Positions 52,204 through 61,625 of a stretch of 64,000 nt of DNA are shown one piece after another. Each line of letters opens with the position of its first letter. Within the stretch, counting starts at the first letter, position 1. The DNA comes from Desulfonatronospira thiodismutans ASO3-1 (GTDB taxonomy: Bacteria > Desulfobacterota > Desulfovibrionia > Desulfovibrionales > Desulfonatronovibrionaceae). Location of the stretch: contig NZ_ACJN02000003.1 in NCBI RefSeq assembly GCF_000174435.1, positions 512,263 to 576,262 on the forward strand, given 5' to 3'. The position numbers were made by a program, and so were the translations under genes. Below the pieces are notes generated by a model that saw only the letters and a list, made by a program, of their open reading frames with translations, was not told the origin of the DNA and did no database searches.

Positions 52204-53249
52204 ACAGCATGTCCATATCAAAAATAATATTTTTCCTCCTGGGTATTGCAGGCCTGTTGTTCATGGCCCTTATCTTCGGCACCCAGGAACTGGGGCAGGC
52301 CCTGTCCCGCGTCAGCCCACTGGCAGTTGCGGTACTTTTTACCCTGCAGCTTTCCACCCTGCTGGCCAGTGCCTGGATCTGGCACTTCCTGCTGACCCGC
52401 AAAACAAGCATTACTTTTTCAACAGTATTTCTCGTAAACCAGGCCGCCGGGCTTATAGAGAGCCTGACACCGTCTGTGAAATTCGGCGGTGAAGCCGCCA
52501 AGGTTTACCTGTTCAGGCAAAAAACCGGCCAGGCCTATCAGGACCTCGCCGGAACCCTGCTGGTGCACAAGTTTCTGACCATGACCCCCTTTGTACTGCT
52601 GTGCCTGATGCTTGTCCTGCCGGCCTTTTTCATGTTTGAGCTGCCGGGATACTTTTATGCAGCCCTGGCGGTTCTCACCGCCATGTGTGTCGGGCTTGGT
52701 TTTTTATGTTATGGAAGAAAAGGTGAAGAAAGAAATGAAAAGCCCCTTCAGGATGCACCCCGAAAGATCGCCCAGGGCAGACTGGAATCTTTGAAAAAAA
52801 CACCCTCCAGAATTGCACTTTTTCTGCAGCAGTCCCGGCTGGCCGCCTCAAGCCTCTTGTCCACCCGGCAGACCTTTGCGGCCATGCTTGTCTCGCTTGT
52901 TATATGGGTATTTTACCCCGTCAAGGTTTACCTGGCCTGCACCTTTCTGGGCCTGGAAGTGCATCCCCTGATTATCGGCCTGGCAACGCTTTTCGCCTAC
53001 ATGGTCAGCATGGTGCCCCTGCTTCCCGGAGGGCTGGGAACCTACGAGGGAGCCATGGCCCTGTTCTTCACCATGGGCGGTCTGACCCCGGCCGAAGGCC
53101 TGGCCGTATCCCTTCTGTCCAGGCTGACCACATTCTGGTTTCCCCTGCTTGTCTCAGCCCTGTGCTGCCTTACCCTGTCCAGGACATCTCCGCTCTTGCC
53201 GGAAAAGCCCGGCATCCAGGAAAAAGAGCAGGTGAAACAGACTCTTTAA
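52200..53249 (+). CDS. Flippase-like integral membrane protein (UPF0104 / lysylphosphatidylglycerol synthase TM family)
   Basis: 349 residues with about eight hydrophobic helices. The first (IIFFLLGIAGLLFMALIF) starts at residue 8. Typical family sequences are NQAAGLIESLTPSVKFGGEA near residue 80 and YMVSMVPLLPGGLGTYEGAM near 265-285. These proteins are related to the membrane part of MprF and may move lipids or modified products across the membrane. Its ATG overlaps the stop of the methyltransferase gene (ATGA), suggesting that both act on the same compound. The C-terminal tail is charged and cytoplasmic. Confidence 0.88.
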   Translation: MNSMSISKIIFFLLGIAGLLFMALIFGTQELGQALSRVSPLAVAVLFTLQLSTLLASAWIWHFLLTRKTSITFSTVFLVNQAAGLIESLTPSVKFGGEAAKVYLFRQKTGQAYQDLAGTLLVHKFLTMTPFVLLCLMLVLPAFFMFELPGYFYAALAVLTAMCVGLGFLCYGRKGEERNEKPLQDAPRKIAQGRLESLKKTPSRIALFLQQSRLAASSLLSTRQTFAAMLVSLVIWVFYPVKVYLACTFLGLEVHPLIIGLATLFAYMVSMVPLLPGGLGTYEGAMALFFTMGGLTPAEGLAVSLLSRLTTFWFPLLVSALCCLTLSRTSPLLPEKPGIQEKEQVKQTL

Positions 53250-53262
53250 AAAAAATCCTGTT

Positions 53263-53610
53263 TTACCCGCACCTGTCGCTTTTCCTTATCTGCAGACGCT
53301 GATTCAGGCGCTCCAGGTCCTCCTGGATCTCTTCCATTCCTGAAAGATGGGTTTTGAGGATTTCCAGAAGCTGGCTGTGTGCAGGTCTGGAAGAACCGAC
53401 AATCCTGTAGTAGCTCCAGACCCCGCGCCTGCAGTCCTTGACCCATCCTGAATTCTTGAGATAAGCTAAATGCCTGGAAACTGTGGATTGTGGAAGCTGG
53501 AGGGCAAACATAAGATCGCAGACGCATTGCTCTCCCTGAAGCAGCAGGGATAAAAGCCTCAACCTTGTTGTATCTCCCAGGGCCTTGAACAAGCGTACTG
53601 TACCTTCCAT
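53263..53610 (-). CDS. ArsR-family transcriptional regulator
   Basis: 115 residues with a winged helix-turn-helix (FKALGDTTRLRLLSLLLQ, then LPQSTVSRHLAYLKNSGWV). The EQCVCDL sequence near residues 27-33 matches the arsenite/antimonite site of the ArsR archetype, so it probably leaves DNA when it binds a trivalent metalloid or another thiol-reactive ligand. It converges on the flippase-like gene (13 bp apart) and diverges from murJ. No arsenic-resistance gene is near. The C-terminal coiled helix (EILKTHLSGMEEIQEDLERL) is slightly longer than usual. Confidence 0.9.
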   Translation of the reverse strand: MEGTVRLFKALGDTTRLRLLSLLLQGEQCVCDLMFALQLPQSTVSRHLAYLKNSGWVKDCRRGVWSYYRIVGSSRPAHSQLLEILKTHLSGMEEIQEDLERLNQRLQIRKSDRCG

Positions 53611-53785
53611 GGAAAGATATGTTATCCCTACCCCCGGGTCAGGTCAATGCCGAAAATATTATTGACACCACCTTTTGAAGTTGAAAAACCTTGATTTTCT
53701 GACTGATTCAGACTGCCACGGTTACTTGTGCTTTATTACTTACTTCCTTAGTATCACTTGCTCAGCAACACACAGGAAACCCATC

Positions 53786-55333
53786 TTGAGTACCCGAGAA
53801 AGCAAAAGCCCGCCATTTTCATCCCTGGCCCGCAAGGCCTCTGTGGTCGCCGGGGCAACCCTGGTAAGCCGCATCATGGGATTTATCCGGGACCTGATCA
53901 TTGCCTTTACCCTGGGCGCAGGCCCCATGGCCGACGCCTTTTTCGTGGCCTTTCGCATCCCCAACCTGCTGCGCCGTCTTTTCGCCGAAGGTTCCCTGAC
54001 CATGGCCTTTGTCCCGGTCTTTACCAAGATCAAAAAAGAGTCGGGTGCCCAAAGCGCCTTTGCTCTGGCCCGTTCGGTGCAGATCTGGCTTCTTCTGATC
54101 CTGGGTGGCATTACCCTGCTGGCTCTTTTTTTTGCTGCTCCCCTGACCATGCTGGTTGCCCCGGGCTTCAGGGAAGACCCGGAAATCTTTGAAACTACCG
54201 TCACCCTGGTGCGCATCTGCTTTCCCTACATAATCTTTATCTCCTCCGTGGCCCTGTGCATGGGCATTTTGAACTCCATGAACCACTTCATGGCTCCGGC
54301 CCTGGCTCCGGCACTCATGAACATTACTCTTATCCTGTCAGCCCTGGGGGCCTACTACTCCGGGATGAGCGTGGCTCTGGCCCTTTCCTTCGGGGTGCTG
54401 GCCTCGGGACTCATCCAGTGGTTGTTTCAGTATCCTTTTCTGAAAAAATCCGGATTTGGCTGGAGGGGTAATTTTTCTCTCTTTGATCCCGGCGTAAAAC
54501 GAATCGGGAAACTTATGCTGCCCACGGTTTTCGGGGCTGCAGTTTACCAGCTGAACATCCTGGCCGGGACTATACTGGCCTCCTTTCTGGCCTCCGGCTC
54601 CATTGCCTATCTCTATTACGCCGACCGTCTGGTTCAGTTTCCCCTGGGGGTATTTGCCGTAGCCATTGGAACCGCTGCCCTGCCCTCCCTTTCCTCCCTG
54701 GCCGGAGACCGGGATATGCAGGGCTTCAAGGGCACCCTCAACTCATCCCTGAGCCTGACCCTGTTCATTGCCCTGCCCTCCACTGCAGGACTCATTGGAC
54801 TTAGCTACCCTCTAATTGATGTCATATTCGGACGGGGAGCCTTTGGTGACGATGCCGTGCAGGCCACCTCCCTGGCCTTAGTGGGCTTTGCAGTGGGCCT
54901 GCCGGCTTTTTCCTGCGTACGCCCCCTGCTCTCGGCATTTTACGCCCTGGAGGACACGGTTACCCCGGTGAAGATAGCCGTCATCAGTCTGGTGCTGAAC
55001 ATCGCCCTGGGCATCCTTCTCATGCAGCACCTGCAGCACCTGGGCCTGGCCCTGGCAGCCAGTCTATCCTCCTGGGTCAATGTCCTGCTTCTGGGCCTGG
55101 CCCTGGGCCGCAAGACCGGCCCCTGGCTTACCGCCGGCACCAACCTGGTGAAAATGACCCTGGCAAGTTGTGCTTTACTTTTCATGCTAAAATTTGTAAG
55201 TGTAACCTCGTGGATGGCTATGGCCCTTATTCCGGTATGGGCTGTGATTTACTTTGCCCTGGCCTGGATGCTCAAAATACCGGATGCTCAGATCTTAATA
55301 AATTCCCTGAAACATAAAAGCGGGCAAGAATAA
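53786..55333 (+). CDS. murJ: Lipid II flippase MurJ
   Basis: 515 residues from TTG 53786 (AGGAAA upstream). The frame is open 5' to 53675, but those residues do not resemble the family. The MurJ start is typical: ARKASVVAGATLVSRIMGFI, then RIPNLLRRLFAEGSLTMAFV. Fourteen hydrophobic helices follow. The protein moves lipid II across the inner membrane for peptidoglycan synthesis. It diverges from the arsR-type gene with about 175 bp between. The next gene on the same strand begins 55 bp later. Confidence 0.93.
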   Translation: MSTRESKSPPFSSLARKASVVAGATLVSRIMGFIRDLIIAFTLGAGPMADAFFVAFRIPNLLRRLFAEGSLTMAFVPVFTKIKKESGAQSAFALARSVQIWLLLILGGITLLALFFAAPLTMLVAPGFREDPEIFETTVTLVRICFPYIIFISSVALCMGILNSMNHFMAPALAPALMNITLILSALGAYYSGMSVALALSFGVLASGLIQWLFQYPFLKKSGFGWRGNFSLFDPGVKRIGKLMLPTVFGAAVYQLNILAGTILASFLASGSIAYLYYADRLVQFPLGVFAVAIGTAALPSLSSLAGDRDMQGFKGTLNSSLSLTLFIALPSTAGLIGLSYPLIDVIFGRGAFGDDAVQATSLALVGFAVGLPAFSCVRPLLSAFYALEDTVTPVKIAVISLVLNIALGILLMQHLQHLGLALAASLSSWVNVLLLGLALGRKTGPWLTAGTNLVKMTLASCALLFMLKFVSVTSWMAMALIPVWAVIYFALAWMLKIPDAQILINSLKHKSGQE

Positions 55334-55387
55334 TCTGCTTTGCATCCAAAAAACACGCCCGCATAAAACAACAATAGAATCATTACT

Positions 55388-56596
55388 ATGCCAGAATTCA
55401 AGCCTTTACAGTTTTACAGCTACGACTGGTCCCGGCAAGACATTGACCCGGAAAAGGTCATTTCACCGCCTTATGATGTCCTCTCCCAGGAAGACATTCA
55501 GGAACTGGCCCGGGATGAATACAACGTGGTGCACATCGACTCCCCTGTAAGCTACGCTCACGCCCGGGAGCTTCTGGATCAGTGGATAAAAAAGCAGGTG
55601 CTCACCGCGGACCAGCAGCCCAGGTACTACATCCTGGCCTCGGAATATAAGACCCGGGGCAGATCCCGTACCCGCTGGGGGATCATGGGTGGACTAAGGC
55701 TTGAGCCCTTCGGGGAAAACGTATTCCCCCACGAGGAAACATATCCCAAGGCCAAAGAGGACAGGCTCAAACTCATGCAGGCCACCCAGGGGCAGCTGAG
55801 CCCTGTATTCGGGGTCTATGACGACCCGGAGCAATACGTGGAGAAAATCGGGGAAATATGCTCCGGCCAAAAGCCTCTTATCTCTTTTACCCAGGAAGAC
55901 GGCGTGTACAACAGGTTATGGCCGGTACCTGCAGAACATAACCAGCAGATACAAAGCCTGATGCAGGACAGGAAAATCTTCATCGCCGACGGCCATCACC
56001 GCTACGAGACCTCCCTTTATTTCATGCACAATCAGCCGGCAAGAGACAATGCACCGTGGGAATACATATTTATATACTTAAGCAACATCTCCTCGCCGGG
56101 ACTGGAGATCTTTCCTTATCACCGCACGGTTTCCTGGGATAAAGAGTTCGACTGGCAAAAGGTCATGCAATCCGCCGGGAGGTACTTTGATATAATTCCC
56201 AGGGAAGACCACTCTTTCCCGGAAGAAATGCCAAGGACAGACATGCTCATGCTGTGCCTGCCGCACATAAATTATCTGCTCATCCCCCGTCAGCCCGGAG
56301 AGGATATATTCGACAAAATCGGGGCATACGTTCTGGACCGGGTTATGCTTCGCGATATTATGGGCCTCGACGATGAGCAACTGGCTTCGGGAAAATACCT
56401 GCACTACACCCACGAAGAAGATCTGACCCTGGAAAAGGTCAGAAGCGGGGAACTGCAAGCGGCTTTTTTCCTGCAATCCGTACCCATCAATATAATGCAG
56501 GAGGCCTGCCAGGCCGGGCGGGTCATGCCCAGAAAATCCACCTTTTTCTATCCCAAGCTGCCCACGGGCATGCTCTTACATCTCTGGGACAGGTAG
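55388..56596 (+). CDS. DUF1015 family protein
   Basis: 402 residues with the family's opening pattern (FKPLQFYSYDWSRQDIDPEK, then ISPPYDVLSQEDIQEL) and internal IADGHHRYETSLYF (about 195-210). The function of DUF1015 is not established; the HHRYET stretch resembles a conserved active-site-like motif. It is cytoplasmic and has no signal peptide. It lies between murJ and a tRNA methyltransferase on the plus strand, 17 bp before the latter. Confidence 0.9.
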   Translation: MPEFKPLQFYSYDWSRQDIDPEKVISPPYDVLSQEDIQELARDEYNVVHIDSPVSYAHARELLDQWIKKQVLTADQQPRYYILASEYKTRGRSRTRWGIMGGLRLEPFGENVFPHEETYPKAKEDRLKLMQATQGQLSPVFGVYDDPEQYVEKIGEICSGQKPLISFTQEDGVYNRLWPVPAEHNQQIQSLMQDRKIFIADGHHRYETSLYFMHNQPARDNAPWEYIFIYLSNISSPGLEIFPYHRTVSWDKEFDWQKVMQSAGRYFDIIPREDHSFPEEMPRTDMLMLCLPHINYLLIPRQPGEDIFDKIGAYVLDRVMLRDIMGLDDEQLASGKYLHYTHEEDLTLEKVRSGELQAAFFLQSVPINIMQEACQAGRVMPRKSTFFYPKLPTGMLLHLWDR

Positions 56597-56613
56597 CGCT
56601 TAAGAAGAAGCAT

Positions 56614-57363
56614 ATGAAACAGGGCGGTGCAGAAGACCTGTTCCCGCGCGGGTTGGCCCAGCCTGAAGCTGGCTTTCGCTTCTCAGTGGACTCTTTATTA
56701 TTGTCTGTCTTTTTAGTCCCGGGAAATAACTGGAAGGTTCTGGATCTTGGATGCGGGTGCGGCGTGGTGGGCCTAGGTCTTATTCTGGCCAACCCGGGAA
56801 AAGAGATCCAGGTCACTGGAGTGGACAATGATCCGGAAATGATCGAGTGCGCACGCCAGAACAGCCGCGCTTTGTGCCTGGAAGAAAAATCTTCATACAG
56901 GCTGCTGGACGTAACAAGCCTTGACTCCCAAAGCCTCGCCCCTGAGAGCTTTGACCTGGTCCTGGCCAACCCTCCCTACCGTGATGAACGCTCCGGGAGG
57001 ACTCCGGAAAATCCTGGAAAAAAATCCGCACAGTTTGTGACAAAAAACTCGCAGCTGGATTTTTTCCAGGCTGCTTTTTTTGCTCTTAAAAACAGAGCCG
57101 CTGCCGGCTTTGTCTATCCAGCCTCAAGGCTGGACCAGCTGCTGCTAAACCTTGACCGGTCCAGGCTGAGACCAAAAACCATCCTGCCGGTTTACGGCAG
57201 GGCCGGAAAACAGGCCTCGCTGGTCCTGGTTAAGGCCCGCAAGAATTCCGGGCCAGAGCTTTCCATGCTTCCCCCGCTCATTCTCTACGACGAACATAAC
57301 AGTCTTACGCAGCAGGCCAGAGAATTCTGCCCTTTCCTGGAATGCAATCAAGGCAGGGAATAA
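56614..57363 (+). CDS. tRNA1(Val) adenine-37 N6-methyltransferase-like protein
   Basis: 249 residues. Class I SAM-dependent fold: motif I VLDLGCGCGVVGLGLILA, acidic strand VTGVDNDPEMIECA, and the N6-adenine motif NPPY in DLVLANPPYRDERSGR. This is the arrangement of YfiC/TrmN6, which methylates A37 of tRNA-Val. It could also be a related N6-methyltransferase with another RNA target. The N-terminus (EDLFPRGLAQPEAGFRFSVD) resembles the substrate-binding start of that family. It ends one base before the convergent stop of cbiA, so no intergenic terminator separates them. Confidence 0.85.
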   Translation: MKQGGAEDLFPRGLAQPEAGFRFSVDSLLLSVFLVPGNNWKVLDLGCGCGVVGLGLILANPGKEIQVTGVDNDPEMIECARQNSRALCLEEKSSYRLLDVTSLDSQSLAPESFDLVLANPPYRDERSGRTPENPGKKSAQFVTKNSQLDFFQAAFFALKNRAAAGFVYPASRLDQLLLNLDRSRLRPKTILPVYGRAGKQASLVLVKARKNSGPELSMLPPLILYDEHNSLTQQAREFCPFLECNQGRE

Positions 57364-58812
57364 TTATTTGCAGACAATATCCGGACAGGGACCAGTGCTT
57401 TTCTGGACATGTTCCCTGAATATCCCGGCCGCACGGACGAAATTGACCGCCCAGTTTTCAACGCTGAAGGCATGTACGTGGGCATAGCCTGCCAGGACAT
57501 TTCTGTACAGAAGTCCGTCCTTGTAGTCGGCCATGCCGGTGCCGCGCTCCATGCGCATGCAGAACCTGGCCTCAGGAGTCAGGGAGAGGCACCTGGAATA
57601 GTGAAACTCGTGGCCTACAATGGTATCGCCGGTGGAATAGAAAGGATTGGGCTCAATGATGCCTGCCCGGATATACCCGTGCCCCTGGGGTTTTTTATAT
57701 ACCCTGGTCTGGACATTGAACACCCCGGCCATGTCGAAATCCTCCCCTTCATAGTGAAGACTTTCGGCCAGATACATGAAGCCGCCGCATTCAGCATAGA
57801 TGGGCAGGCCCTGGTCAGCCAGATCCTTTACTTTTTGCCTGGCAGCGACATTGACTGAAAGCTCCCGGGCGGAGGTCTCGGGAAAACCTCCTCCCAGATA
57901 AAGCCCGTGTATCCGGGGCCAGTCTTCAGGGGTGAGCAGGCTCAGTTCCACCAGTTTTGCCCCCTGCTGCCTGAGGGCATCCAGGTTTTCCTGATAGTAG
58001 AACCAAAGCGCCCTGTCCCGGACCACTCCGATGACGGCTTCTTCCTTGGGAGGGCCTGATGAAACCTCCTGGACATGATTCTGCGTCTTGGTGCAGGCTG
58101 GTGCAGTACCGGCAATGTTCAGGACCAGTTCAACATCGATATTGTCCTGGACCACTTTGCCCAGGGCCCTGAATATCTCGTCCTGTCCCTGGTACTCCTG
58201 GCTGGAGATAAGCCCCATATGTCTTTCCGGAATGGGAGTGTCTTTAAGCTTGGGCAGTGCGCCCAGAACAGGTACATCAGTATACTTTTCTATACTTCGC
58301 CGGGTAATGTCTCTGTGCCTGGCCCCTGCAGTCTGGTTAAGGATTACTCCTGCCAGATCCAGGTTCTCCTCGAACATGGCGCAGCCCTGGACAATGGCCG
58401 CAGTGGTCCTGGTGACCTTGGTGCAGTCCAGAACCAGAAGCACCGGTGACTCAAGAATCCTGGCCAGCTCGGAAGTAGAGCACGACCCCCGGGTGTCCAT
58501 GCCGTCAAAGAGGCCGCGGTTGCCCTCAATAACAGCCAGGTCATGGGTGCCGGCAAAGGAGGAAAAAAAGAATTTTATGCGCGAGGTGGAAAAGAGAAAA
58601 GGGTCCAGATTGGACGCATGCTGACCTGAGGCCAGTGAAAGCCACTTAGCGTCTATATAATCCGGGCCCTTCTTGAAAGCTTTAACTTTAAAGCCCTGCT
58701 GTGTAAACAACCAGGTCAGGGCCAAGCTGATTATGGTTTTTCCGGAGCCTCCCCTGAGGCCGGATATGGTTATTCTGGGAAAACTCTGCTGGTGCAAAAG
58801 GCCATTAATCAC
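57364..58812 (-). CDS. cbiA: Cobyrinate a,c-diamide synthase
   Basis: 482 residues with GTG start at 58812. The N-terminal ATPase has GLRGGSGKTIISLALTWLF and VIEGNRGLFDG. The C-terminal type-1 glutamine amidotransferase has the nucleophile Cys in PIYAECGGFMYLAES and His in IVGHEFHYSR. It amidates the a and c side chains of cobyrinate (or hydrogenobyrinate) in corrinoid synthesis. In several Desulfovibrio genomes this gene follows dsrD, and that order holds here. The link may reflect siroheme amidation for sulfite reductase, but that is inference from context. It lies 27 bp after dsrD and is probably co-transcribed. Confidence 0.93.
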   Translation of the reverse strand: MINGLLHQQSFPRITISGLRGGSGKTIISLALTWLFTQQGFKVKAFKKGPDYIDAKWLSLASGQHASNLDPFLFSTSRIKFFFSSFAGTHDLAVIEGNRGLFDGMDTRGSCSTSELARILESPVLLVLDCTKVTRTTAAIVQGCAMFEENLDLAGVILNQTAGARHRDITRRSIEKYTDVPVLGALPKLKDTPIPERHMGLISSQEYQGQDEIFRALGKVVQDNIDVELVLNIAGTAPACTKTQNHVQEVSSGPPKEEAVIGVVRDRALWFYYQENLDALRQQGAKLVELSLLTPEDWPRIHGLYLGGGFPETSARELSVNVAARQKVKDLADQGLPIYAECGGFMYLAESLHYEGEDFDMAGVFNVQTRVYKKPQGHGYIRAGIIEPNPFYSTGDTIVGHEFHYSRCLSLTPEARFCMRMERGTGMADYKDGLLYRNVLAGYAHVHAFSVENWAVNFVRAAGIFREHVQKSTGPCPDIVCK

Positions 58813-58839
58813 TGTAAGACATGAACAAAAAACTCTGAA

Positions 58840-59070
58840 TTAGCCTTCTGCGGTCTTGCCGGCTCCCTTCATGCCGTACATGGTGGTACTGCCGCTGGAC
58901 CAGTAAACCAGCTTTTCTTCCTGAACCAGTTCGCTCAGGAGCTTCTTTACTTCTCTGGCCTTCATATCCGGAAAAATCTTGGTAAAGTCATTGAAATAGA
59001 ACTTGGTCTTTGATCCTGACTTGGACTCCAGAAAATTGATAATTTCCTGTTTTGCAGCTTCTTTGTCCAT
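58840..59070 (-). CDS. dsrD: DsrD, dissimilatory sulfite reductase-associated protein
   Basis: 76 residues, the usual length. It matches the small winged-helix DsrD family (INFLESKSGSKTKFYFNDF, then KAREVKKLLSELVQEEKLV, then TTMYGMKG). DsrD is conserved in sulfate reducers and has been reported to stimulate sulfite reduction by DsrAB allosterically. It follows dsrB with 66 bp between, including a strong hairpin at 59090-59117, so its level relative to DsrAB may be set after transcription. Confidence 0.95.
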   Translation of the reverse strand: MDKEAAKQEIINFLESKSGSKTKFYFNDFTKIFPDMKAREVKKLLSELVQEEKLVYWSSGSTTMYGMKGAGKTAEG

Positions 59071-59089
59071 TTCGCCTCCTATTGGTTTA

Positions 59090-59117
59090 AGACGCCGCCC
59101 TTAATCGGGCGGCGTCT
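59090..59117 (-). promoter_or_regulatory. Intercistronic hairpin between dsrB and dsrD
   Basis: AGACGCCGCCC (59090-59100) pairs perfectly with 59107-59117 around a 6-base loop. On the minus strand it follows the dsrB stop by about 20 bases and is not followed by a U-run. It therefore looks like an mRNA-stabilising or processing hairpin, or a weak terminator that would lower dsrD and cbiA readthrough, rather than a full terminator. Confidence 0.6.
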
Positions 59118-59136
59118 GGCATTGCTGTAATTCAAG

Positions 59137-60300
59137 TTAGAACTTGAAGTTGGTGGTCTGTCTCCAGGTGTAGTAAGCCGGATCACGGAAATCATCAATG
59201 AGATGATGGGTGAATTCCAGACCGGTAACTTCAAAGAAGCGCTCCCAGCCGATGCGCTCGGCCCAGTCGCCGAACCTCTCGTACTTTTTGGCACCCTTGA
59301 CGTAGGCGTCCACCAGTTGGCGCATGCACTTGGCCAATGAAGGCCAGCGCGGGGTCTCGTTGGGAATGAAGGCCACAACCACCTTGGAGAACTTGGGCTC
59401 ACTGATACGGTTGGATACCTTTCCACCGGCCATGATGACCAGTCCGTCGCCTTCGGCGTCGGTCAGGGGCAGAGCCGGGCACATGGTGTAGCAGTTGCCG
59501 CAGAACATGCAGCGCTCGTTCTTGATGGCCACGGTCTTGACTGTCTTTTCCTCACCGGTGCGGTCATCGGTGATGGTGGTCTTGGCGGGGCGGATAGCCG
59601 CTGTAGGACATGCAGCTACTGCCAGGGGAATCTCGCAGAGGTTTTCCACCTCTTTGTGGTCGATGATGGGCGGCTTGCGGTGATAGCCCAGGATAGCGAT
59701 ATCCGAGCAGTGCACAGCACCGCACATGTTCAGGCAGCAGGCCATGGAGATGCGCAGCTGAGCCGGGAACCTCATCTGCTGAAATTCCTCGAACAGCTCG
59801 TCCATGACTACCTTGACTGTGCCTGAGGCGTCCGAGGCCGGAGTGTGACAGTGAATCCATCCCTGAGTATGAACGATATTGGTCAAGCCGGCACCAGTTC
59901 CGCCCACGGGGAACTTGTAGCTGCCGCCTTCATGCTTGCGGCTTTGCAGGTCGTCCTTGAGGGGCTGGACCTTGTCCTTGCTGTCCACCATGAACTCGAT
60001 ATTGTTGCGGGTAGTGAAGCGCAGGTAGCCGTCACAGTGCTTGTCTGCGATCTCCAGGGCCTCGCGCAGGGTTTCTGTACCCATAAGGCGGGGAGAGCCG
60101 CAGCGCACGGTGTAAACCTCGTCACCACTTTCAGCCTTGTGCATGAGTACGCCTGGCTCCAGGATCTCATGCCACAGCCATTTGCCTTTGTTGTTTTTGA
60201 TTACCGGAGGCAAAAACTCTGAATAATGCCTGGGGCCGATGTCGGTAATGCGATCTTCCATCGGCTTGTCTGGATTGTATCCGGATGAAATAAAAGCCAT
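59137..60300 (-). CDS. dsrB: Dissimilatory sulfite reductase beta subunit
   Basis: 387 residues. It has the catalytic siroheme/[4Fe-4S] ligand pattern of sulfite reductases ([16 protein letters not shown], near residues 185-200) and an inserted ferredoxin domain ([16 protein letters not shown], near 255-270). The enzyme reduces sulfite, with DsrC as co-substrate, in the last step of sulfate respiration. It is translated 11 bases after the dsrA stop, the normal dsrAB arrangement, at standard length. ATG start with AAGGAGG just upstream. Confidence 0.97.
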   Translation of the reverse strand: MAFISSGYNPDKPMEDRITDIGPRHYSEFLPPVIKNNKGKWLWHEILEPGVLMHKAESGDEVYTVRCGSPRLMGTETLREALEIADKHCDGYLRFTTRNNIEFMVDSKDKVQPLKDDLQSRKHEGGSYKFPVGGTGAGLTNIVHTQGWIHCHTPASDASGTVKVVMDELFEEFQQMRFPAQLRISMACCLNMCGAVHCSDIAILGYHRKPPIIDHKEVENLCEIPLAVAACPTAAIRPAKTTITDDRTGEEKTVKTVAIKNERCMFCGNCYTMCPALPLTDAEGDGLVIMAGGKVSNRISEPKFSKVVVAFIPNETPRWPSLAKCMRQLVDAYVKGAKKYERFGDWAERIGWERFFEVTGLEFTHHLIDDFRDPAYYTWRQTTNFKF

Positions 60301-60311
60301 TTCTTACCTCC

Positions 60312-61625
60312 TTATTTCGGATGACGTGATCTGTAATCGTTGATGTCGCGCTCAAAACCGCCGGGCACTTCTTCTTCTTTCCAGAAGATGTAGGGATTGT
60401 GCCTGGGCTCGGAGACATGCCTGGGATCGGGATCAATGCCGGTGACTTCAAGCAGCTTCTGGAAGCCTTGGCGCTTCATGGTCTCGCCCAGCCTTTCGCG
60501 GTTCTTGCCTTCTTCCATCCACCAATCCCAGATATTCTCGATTACTTCCTTGACTCCGTCATAGGATTCATCAACCTTCATGAAGGGCACCAGCAGAGAG
60601 CCGAGCTGTGCTCCATCCAGGATGGGGGCTTTGGCGCCGCAGAGGATGCTCAGGCCGCGGTCATTGCCGATGCGCAGGGCACGGGGCATGACGTTGATGC
60701 AGTGCATGCAGCGGGTGCATTCCCGGTCGTTGATGTTCAGCTTGCCGCCTTCCATCCACATGCACTTTGTGGGGCAAAGATCAATGACTTCCTTCTGGAT
60801 GTCGAAGGGACCCCAGTCCTTGCCGGCGTGAGCGCCGCCGTTGGGCTTGATCTCGCCGCCCACGTAAGCAGCCACGGCCTCCTGATCGATGCGGATATCA
60901 TCCCGCCAGGTGCCGATAAAAGACATATCAGCGCGGGCTATGGAGGCCACGCAGCCATTGGGGCATCCGTCGAACTTGAATTTGAACTTGTAGGGAAAGG
61001 CGGGCCTGTGCAGCTCGTCCTGGTACTCCATGGTCATCTGGTAGCACAGCTCCTGGGTGTCGTAACAGGCCCATTCGCAGCGGGACTCGCCCAGACAGGC
61101 GGCCGGGGTGCGCAGGTTGGAGCCGGAACCGCCCAGATCCTGATCCATCTTGTGGGTGAGCTCGTAAAAGATCTCTTCAAGCTGCGGAGTGGTGGTTCCC
61201 AGAAGAACAATGTCCCCGGTGGAGCCGTGCATGTTGGTCAGGCCGCTGCCGCGGAAATCCCACAGATCGCAGAGCTGGCGGAGATAATCGGTTTTGTAGT
61301 ACTTGCCTGCAGGCTGGTTGACGCGCATGGTATGAAAATGCGCAACACCGGGAAATTTTTCCGGCTGATCGCAGTAGCGCCCGATGACTCCGCCGCCGTA
61401 CCCGAAGACACCGACAATGCCGCCGTGCTTCCAGTGCACTTCCTTTTCCACATAGGAAAGCTCCAAAAGCCCCAGGAGATCGTCCACCACATCCACCGGG
61501 ATCTGGAATTCAATCTCGTTCTGCTTCTGTTGCCTGGACCCTGCCTGCCTTTTCAGATCAGCCACGAAACTCGGCCATGCGCCGCTTTCGAGTTGATCCA
61601 GCAAAGGAGTTTCATGTTTAGGCAT
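60312..61625 (-). CDS. dsrA: Dissimilatory sulfite reductase alpha subunit
   Basis: 437 residues, the same length as Desulfovibrio DsrA. The siroheme-cluster Cys lie in ACLGESRCEWACYD (about 175-190) and DGCPNGCVAS (about 215-224), and the ferredoxin domain in CPTKCMWMEGG and CTRCMHCINVMPRAL. As the cytoplasmic partner of DsrB it forms the alpha2beta2 sulfite reductase. The start ATG has GGAGG upstream. The 252-bp gap upstream (61626-61877) presumably carries the promoter; no clear sigma element was identified. Confidence 0.97.
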   Translation of the reverse strand: MPKHETPLLDQLESGAWPSFVADLKRQAGSRQQKQNEIEFQIPVDVVDDLLGLLELSYVEKEVHWKHGGIVGVFGYGGGVIGRYCDQPEKFPGVAHFHTMRVNQPAGKYYKTDYLRQLCDLWDFRGSGLTNMHGSTGDIVLLGTTTPQLEEIFYELTHKMDQDLGGSGSNLRTPAACLGESRCEWACYDTQELCYQMTMEYQDELHRPAFPYKFKFKFDGCPNGCVASIARADMSFIGTWRDDIRIDQEAVAAYVGGEIKPNGGAHAGKDWGPFDIQKEVIDLCPTKCMWMEGGKLNINDRECTRCMHCINVMPRALRIGNDRGLSILCGAKAPILDGAQLGSLLVPFMKVDESYDGVKEVIENIWDWWMEEGKNRERLGETMKRQGFQKLLEVTGIDPDPRHVSEPRHNPYIFWKEEEVPGGFERDINDYRSRHPK

